From the NCBI GenBank assembly GCA_027325115.1, contig DAHWFG010000050.1, forward strand, positions 1-8,197: 8,197 nt of DNA, written 5' to 3'. A model generated the notes under the pieces. It ran no database searches, was not told where the DNA came from, and was given only the letters and a program-made list of their open reading frames with translations. Shown here one piece after another: positions 5,255 through 8,197 of this stretch (positions within the stretch are counted from its first letter, which is position 1; each line of letters begins with the position of its first letter). Source of the DNA: JAKBCQ01 sp021807585. Its GTDB lineage: Bacteria > Planctomycetota > Planctomycetia > Isosphaerales > Isosphaeraceae. Made by a program: the position numbers and the translations under genes.

Positions 5255-6292
5255 ATGACCAGACGCTTGATCGATCTTCGATCCGATACCGTCACCAAGC
5301 CTTCCGCGGCGATGCGGAAGGCGATCGCCGAAGCCGAGGTCGGCGACGACGTCTACCGCGAAGACCCGACCGTCATCGCGCTCGAACGACGCGTCGCCGA
5401 ACTCCTCGGTAAAGAAGCCGCGATCTTCACCCCCACCGGAACAATGGCGAATCAGATTGCGATCGGCGCCCACGCCGCCGCGGGAGACGAACTCCTCTGC
5501 GATCCAACTTCGCATGTTTATGTGTGGGAGGGAGGAGGGATCGCGCGATTATGGGGCGTCACCACCCGCGGAGTCGCTCCCGCGAACGCACTTTTGTCTG
5601 TTGATGATTTGATCGGAAAGGTTCGACCCGACGACGCGCATTACGCCCGAACGCGGCTGGTTTGCCTCGAGAACACGCATAATCGTGGCGGAGGCAAGGT
5701 GCATGCTTACGACGACGTCGCACGGATCGCCAAATGGGCGCGATCGAACGGGCTCGCGATGCATCTCGACGGCGCGCGGCTGATGAACGCGGTCGTCGCG
5801 ACCCGCGTCAACGCATCACAGTGGGGAAGTCTCTTTGATTCGGTCGCGATCTGTTTTTCGAAAGGCCTGGGGGCGCCTGTCGGATCGGCGCTCGCTGGAA
5901 CGGCCGAGCTGATCAAGCGAGCGCATCGGTTGCGTAAAGTCCTTGGCGGGGGAATGAGACAAGCCGGGGTTCTAGCCGCCGCGGCGCTCTACGCGCTCGA
6001 TCACAACGTCGATCGCCTGGCGGACGATCATGTGAACGCCAAGATCCTCGCCGACGCGGTCGAAAAAACGTCGGGGTTGCGGCTCGAATCGGGCCCGGTT
6101 GAAACCAACCTCGTCTGGATCGAAGTCGATTCCGCGTTTGGAACCGCGGCCGCGATCGCCGCGAAGCTCCGCGATCGTGGCGTTCTGGTGAGCGCGATCG
6201 GTCTTCAAAACCTCCGCGCCTGCACGCATCTCGATTGCCCTCGCGGCGACGCCGAACGAGCCGCCGAGGTCATTCGAGGCCTCGGCGGCTAG
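5255..6292 (+). CDS. ltaE: Low-specificity L-threonine aldolase
   Basis: A cytosolic PLP-dependent enzyme (aspartate-aminotransferase fold type I) that splits L-threonine or L-allo-threonine into glycine and acetaldehyde. The 345-residue length is normal. Family hallmarks are in place: IDLRSDTVTKPS (6-17), GDDVYREDPT (30-39), the TPTGTMANQ phosphate-binding loop (59-67), SHVYVWEGGG (86-95) with the His that stacks on the cofactor, ENTHNRGGG (139-147), HLDGARLMNA (170-179) with Asp172 and Arg175, and CFSKGLGAPVGS (200-211) with Lys203 as the Schiff-base lysine. The RACTHLD segment (321-327) near the C-terminus is also typical. The frame is open further upstream to an ATG at 5147, but homology begins at residues 4-6 of the chosen start and a promoter lies between the two ATGs. 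The ribosome site (AGGCGA) is weak. No operon partner is evident: nfi starts 258 bp later. Confidence 0.95.
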   Translation: MTRRLIDLRSDTVTKPSAAMRKAIAEAEVGDDVYREDPTVIALERRVAELLGKEAAIFTPTGTMANQIAIGAHAAAGDELLCDPTSHVYVWEGGGIARLWGVTTRGVAPANALLSVDDLIGKVRPDDAHYARTRLVCLENTHNRGGGKVHAYDDVARIAKWARSNGLAMHLDGARLMNAVVATRVNASQWGSLFDSVAICFSKGLGAPVGSALAGTAELIKRAHRLRKVLGGGMRQAGVLAAAALYALDHNVDRLADDHVNAKILADAVEKTSGLRLESGPVETNLVWIEVDSAFGTAAAIAAKLRDRGVLVSAIGLQNLRACTHLDCPRGDAERAAEVIRGLGG

Positions 6293-6550
6293 CGATCCCG
6301 GTCGGCGCGAGGGTTGATCCGCCACCGAACCCGCGTCGAACCGAAGACCGCCGAAAGTCGACGATCGGGGCCGATCCCGACCGCAACGTGTGTTCCGGAC
6401 GGATCGTGTCCCCGTCTCCAGTTTATCTCATTGGAATCGATTGGTTCATGGATGATGCTTTTATGAATCGAAGCGGTTGAATCGTGTTGCGTGAGATCCA
6501 CCTCGCGATGCGATCGTACCAGCGCATATGAACACGAGCGAGGGTTTCTG
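6293..6550. other. Intergenic gap between ltaE and nfi
   Basis: No convincing gene is seen in these 258 bases. They include a compact dyad gatcgg-gg-ccgatc near 6363-6376 and, just before nfi, a 7-codon ORF (6528-6551) whose TGA overlaps the nfi ATG by one base. No clear promoter was found: TTGGTT and TATGAA occur near 6440-6466 but are spaced only 15 bases apart. Confidence 0.4.
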
Positions 6551-7243
6551 ATGATTCCTCTCCACTCCTGGAACGTCGCTCCCGGGGAGGCGCGGCTGTT
6601 GCAGGAAGGCCTGGCGACGCAGGTGGATACGACCTTTGATCCGATCACGCCGCGAACGATCGGCGCGGTCGACGTCTCGTCCGAATGGCACGGGTCCGAC
6701 TTGACCGCGGGGGTCGTCGTCTGTGACGCCAAAAGGCTCGCTCCGATCGATCAGGCGTCGTTTCACGGACGCGCCTCTTTCCCCTACGTCCCCGGACTTC
6801 TCTCGTTTCGCGAGCTTCCCCACGTTTTACAAGCATATGAGAGGTTGACGATCAAACCCGATCTCGTGCTTTGCGACGGGCAGGGAATCGCTCATCCCCG
6901 GCGGTTGGGGATCGCGAGCCATTTGGGGCTATGGCTCGACACGCCGACGATCGGCTGCGCCAAAAGCCGTTTGATCGGCGTTTACCAAGAACCGGGACCG
7001 AATCGAGGCGATTGGACTCCGCTTGTCGATCGCGGCGCGACAATCGGCGCCGTTTTACGGACTCGTCCCAAATGCAAACCGGTATATGTATCGATTGGTC
7101 ATCAAATGGATTTGCGAACGGCGATCGAGTTTGTGTTGATTTGTACGGAGAAGTATCGGCTTCCGACCCCGGCGCGATCGGTGCATGAATACGTGAATCG
7201 GGTTCGTCGGCGGCATCAAGAGACCGGCGTGACGGAGAGTTGA
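6551..7243 (+). CDS. nfi: Endonuclease V (deoxyinosine 3'-endonuclease)
   Basis: A DNA repair enzyme that recognises deaminated bases, mainly hypoxanthine (deoxyinosine), and nicks the strand at the second phosphodiester 3' of the lesion, using Mg2+. The 230-residue length fits the family. Visible motifs are GAVDVS with Asp41, FPYVPGLLSFRE (77-88) with the PYVP strand-separating wedge and Glu88, LCDGQGIAHPRRLGIASHLG (107-126) with Asp109, TPTIGCAKSRLIG (131-143), VYVSIGHQMDL (178-188) and YRLPTPARSVHEY (202-214) with His212. These residues align in order with the Asp-Glu-Asp-His metal site known from Thermotoga and E. coli enzymes. The ATG at 6551 is chosen because GCGAGGG lies 7 bases upstream and homology starts soon after it; the frame extends 20 codons further upstream without family similarity. 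Expected to act in the cytosol, independently of its neighbours. Confidence 0.95.
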   Translation: MIPLHSWNVAPGEARLLQEGLATQVDTTFDPITPRTIGAVDVSSEWHGSDLTAGVVVCDAKRLAPIDQASFHGRASFPYVPGLLSFRELPHVLQAYERLTIKPDLVLCDGQGIAHPRRLGIASHLGLWLDTPTIGCAKSRLIGVYQEPGPNRGDWTPLVDRGATIGAVLRTRPKCKPVYVSIGHQMDLRTAIEFVLICTEKYRLPTPARSVHEYVNRVRRRHQETGVTES

Positions 7244-7444
7244 ATGTCGTGTCGAGGGGGCGAATCGCGATTGATGGAGGAGGCGATCGGCGCGGTTCGG
7301 GGCTCATTTTGTTGTCGAAGGGTATCGATGTGATCGGCTTGCCAATTCGGTGGAAGCAAGGTTAGGCTTGGAGGGTCACGAACGAGGTTCGCATGGAGCG
7401 TCGAGGACGCGGTGTTTCGGCCGAGTCCGTACGGGAGGGATTTC
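7244..7444. other. Intergenic gap between nfi and the sigma factor
   Basis: About 200 bases with no gene apparent. No terminator hairpin with a U-run follows nfi. TTGCCA near 7340 lies 17 bases before TTAGGC, a poor match to a housekeeping promoter, so the promoter of the sigma gene is not identified. Confidence 0.35.
7433..7439 (+). promoter_or_regulatory. Ribosome binding site deciding the sigma-factor start
   Basis: GGGAGGG is followed by five bases (atttc) and the GTG at 7445. This is the strongest Shine-Dalgarno match near the gene and favours this start over the GTG at 7412, which has none at proper distance. Confidence 0.6.
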
Positions 7445-8050
7445 GTGGATATCGAGCGGAGATCGGAATCGGCGGGCGATTTAACGTCCCTCTTATCGCG
7501 AATTCACGAGGGAGACGAGGACGCTGCGCGCGAGCTATTAAGGCGTTATGAGGCCGAGGTTCGGTTGGTGGTGCGACGTCAGTTGCCTCGACTGTTGCGA
7601 TCGCGGTTTGATTCGCTCGATTTTCTTCAGAGTGTGTGGGGCAGTTTTTTTCATCGCGTGCGGACGGGACCGGCCGATTTTCAAGAGCCGCGCCATCTTG
7701 TCGCCTTTTTGGCTCGCGCCGCGAAGAATAAAGTGATTGACGAATATCGTCGCGCGGCGAGTCAGAAGCAGGACATGTCGCGGGAGGAGCCGATCTGGTC
7801 GGGGGGGAACTCGCCGCGCGATGTGGCCGCCGAGATCGAAACGCCGAGCCAGATCGCCGAGGCTCGCGAGGTGTACGGCAGGCTCCGCGAGCTAGTTCCA
7901 GAGAGTCGGCGCGACGTTCTCGATCTGAAGGCCGAGGGGCTTTCGAGCCGTGAGATCGGCGATCGATTGGGGATCAGCGAACGAACGGTCCAGCGAGTGC
8001 TGGAGGATTTACGGCGTCGAGTGGGGATCGACGAGGAATCGACGGAATGA
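7445..8050 (+). CDS. ECF-type RNA polymerase sigma factor
   Basis: A 201-residue protein with the two-domain layout of extracytoplasmic-function sigma factors. Region 2 (about 13-105) includes LLSRIHEGDEDAARELLRRY, the DFLQSVWGSFFHR core (59-71) and AFLARAAKNKVIDEYRR (87-103), which corresponds to the -10 recognition helix. An acidic, poorly conserved linker follows (about 106-140). Region 4 (about 145-195) contains LSSREIGDRLGISERTVQRV, a clear helix-turn-helix for -35 recognition. The wording of region 2 is like planctomycete sigma factors that sit beside Ser/Thr kinases, and the stop codon overlaps the start of such a gene here (ATGA). A GTG at 7412 would add 11 residues. No anti-sigma factor is visible, so control by the neighbouring kinase is plausible but inferred. 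Confidence 0.9.
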   Translation: MDIERRSESAGDLTSLLSRIHEGDEDAARELLRRYEAEVRLVVRRQLPRLLRSRFDSLDFLQSVWGSFFHRVRTGPADFQEPRHLVAFLARAAKNKVIDEYRRAASQKQDMSREEPIWSGGNSPRDVAAEIETPSQIAEAREVYGRLRELVPESRRDVLDLKAEGLSSREIGDRLGISERTVQRVLEDLRRRVGIDEESTE

Positions 8051-8197
8051 CGCCGAGCATTTCTCTGGGGCGAACCTGGGAAGCCGCCGAATCGCCCGAA
8101 CTCGGTCGGCTTGCGGGTCGATTCGAAACGGCGTGGCGGACGAACCCGCTCGATCCTCCCAGGATCGAAGAATTTCTCCCTCGCGAGCCGGCGCAAC
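8047..8197 (+). CDS. N-terminus of a probable planctomycete Ser/Thr protein kinase (cut by window end)
   Basis: Fifty codons are visible, starting at an ATG that overlaps the sigma-factor stop by four bases (ATGA), which suggests translational coupling and a shared transcript. The segment LAGRFETAWRTNP followed by PPRIEEFLP (22-45) resembles the leader found in many planctomycete Ser/Thr kinases before the catalytic domain (pattern F-E-x-A-W, then P-R-I-E-x-(Y/F)-L). The kinase domain itself is outside the window, so ATP-binding and catalytic residues cannot be checked. If correct, the protein would be a Hanks-type kinase, probably with a transmembrane segment and a C-terminal sensor, working with the sigma factor. 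Confidence 0.65.
   Translation, partial: MTPSISLGRTWEAAESPELGRLAGRFETAWRTNPLDPPRIEEFLPREPAQ

Noticed and set aside
6491..6550. 20-residue N-terminal extension of endonuclease V
   Set aside because: The ATG at 6551 has a good Shine-Dalgarno match and gives the usual family length; the extension shows no similarity.

Overview
The window looks like a piece of a planctomycete chromosome (phylum Planctomycetota, perhaps an Isosphaera/Gemmata-type lineage; this is inferred from gene content only). Three things point there: a large surface protein with an N-terminal LEPR-XLL-like motif, an exosortase of the E/protease fusion type beside its short sorting-signal protein, and an ECF sigma factor overlapping the start of what looks like a planctomycete-type Ser/Thr kinase. 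The DNA is GC-rich and rich in CGATCG, and most of it is coding.

Left half, minus strand (4554 down to 1): three genes run in one direction. First comes a 62-residue protein consisting of a signal peptide, a short proline-rich linker and a C-terminal sorting signal (PEID motif, membrane helix, basic tail). After 255 bp with several inverted repeats comes a 543-residue exosortase fused to a CPBP (CAAX-type) protease, which matches the exosortase E / VPEID-CTERM architecture. After 84 bp comes a surface protein of which 798 residues are visible before the window ends. It has SdrD_B/Cna-B-like beta modules and a segment resembling a thioester domain. I read these as a protein-sorting cassette: enzyme, dedicated mini-substrate and a possible cell-surface client. 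The link of the large protein to the exosortase rests only on position, because its C-terminus lies outside the window.

Middle (4555-5254): 700 bp without a convincing gene. It is the divergent upstream region of the sorting cassette (minus) and the threonine aldolase (plus). It holds a dyad near the cassette, several hairpins, and a good sigma-70-type promoter just before the aldolase gene.

Right half, plus strand: a low-specificity L-threonine aldolase (ltaE, 5255-6292) and endonuclease V (nfi, 6551-7243, repair of deaminated bases) are separate housekeeping genes. They are followed by an ECF sigma factor (7445-8050) whose stop overlaps, by ATGA, the start of a protein cut by the window end. 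Its first 50 residues look like the N-terminus of planctomycete Ser/Thr kinases, so this is probably a sigma factor-kinase signalling pair.

All calls come from reading the sequence and recalling family motifs; no database search was run.
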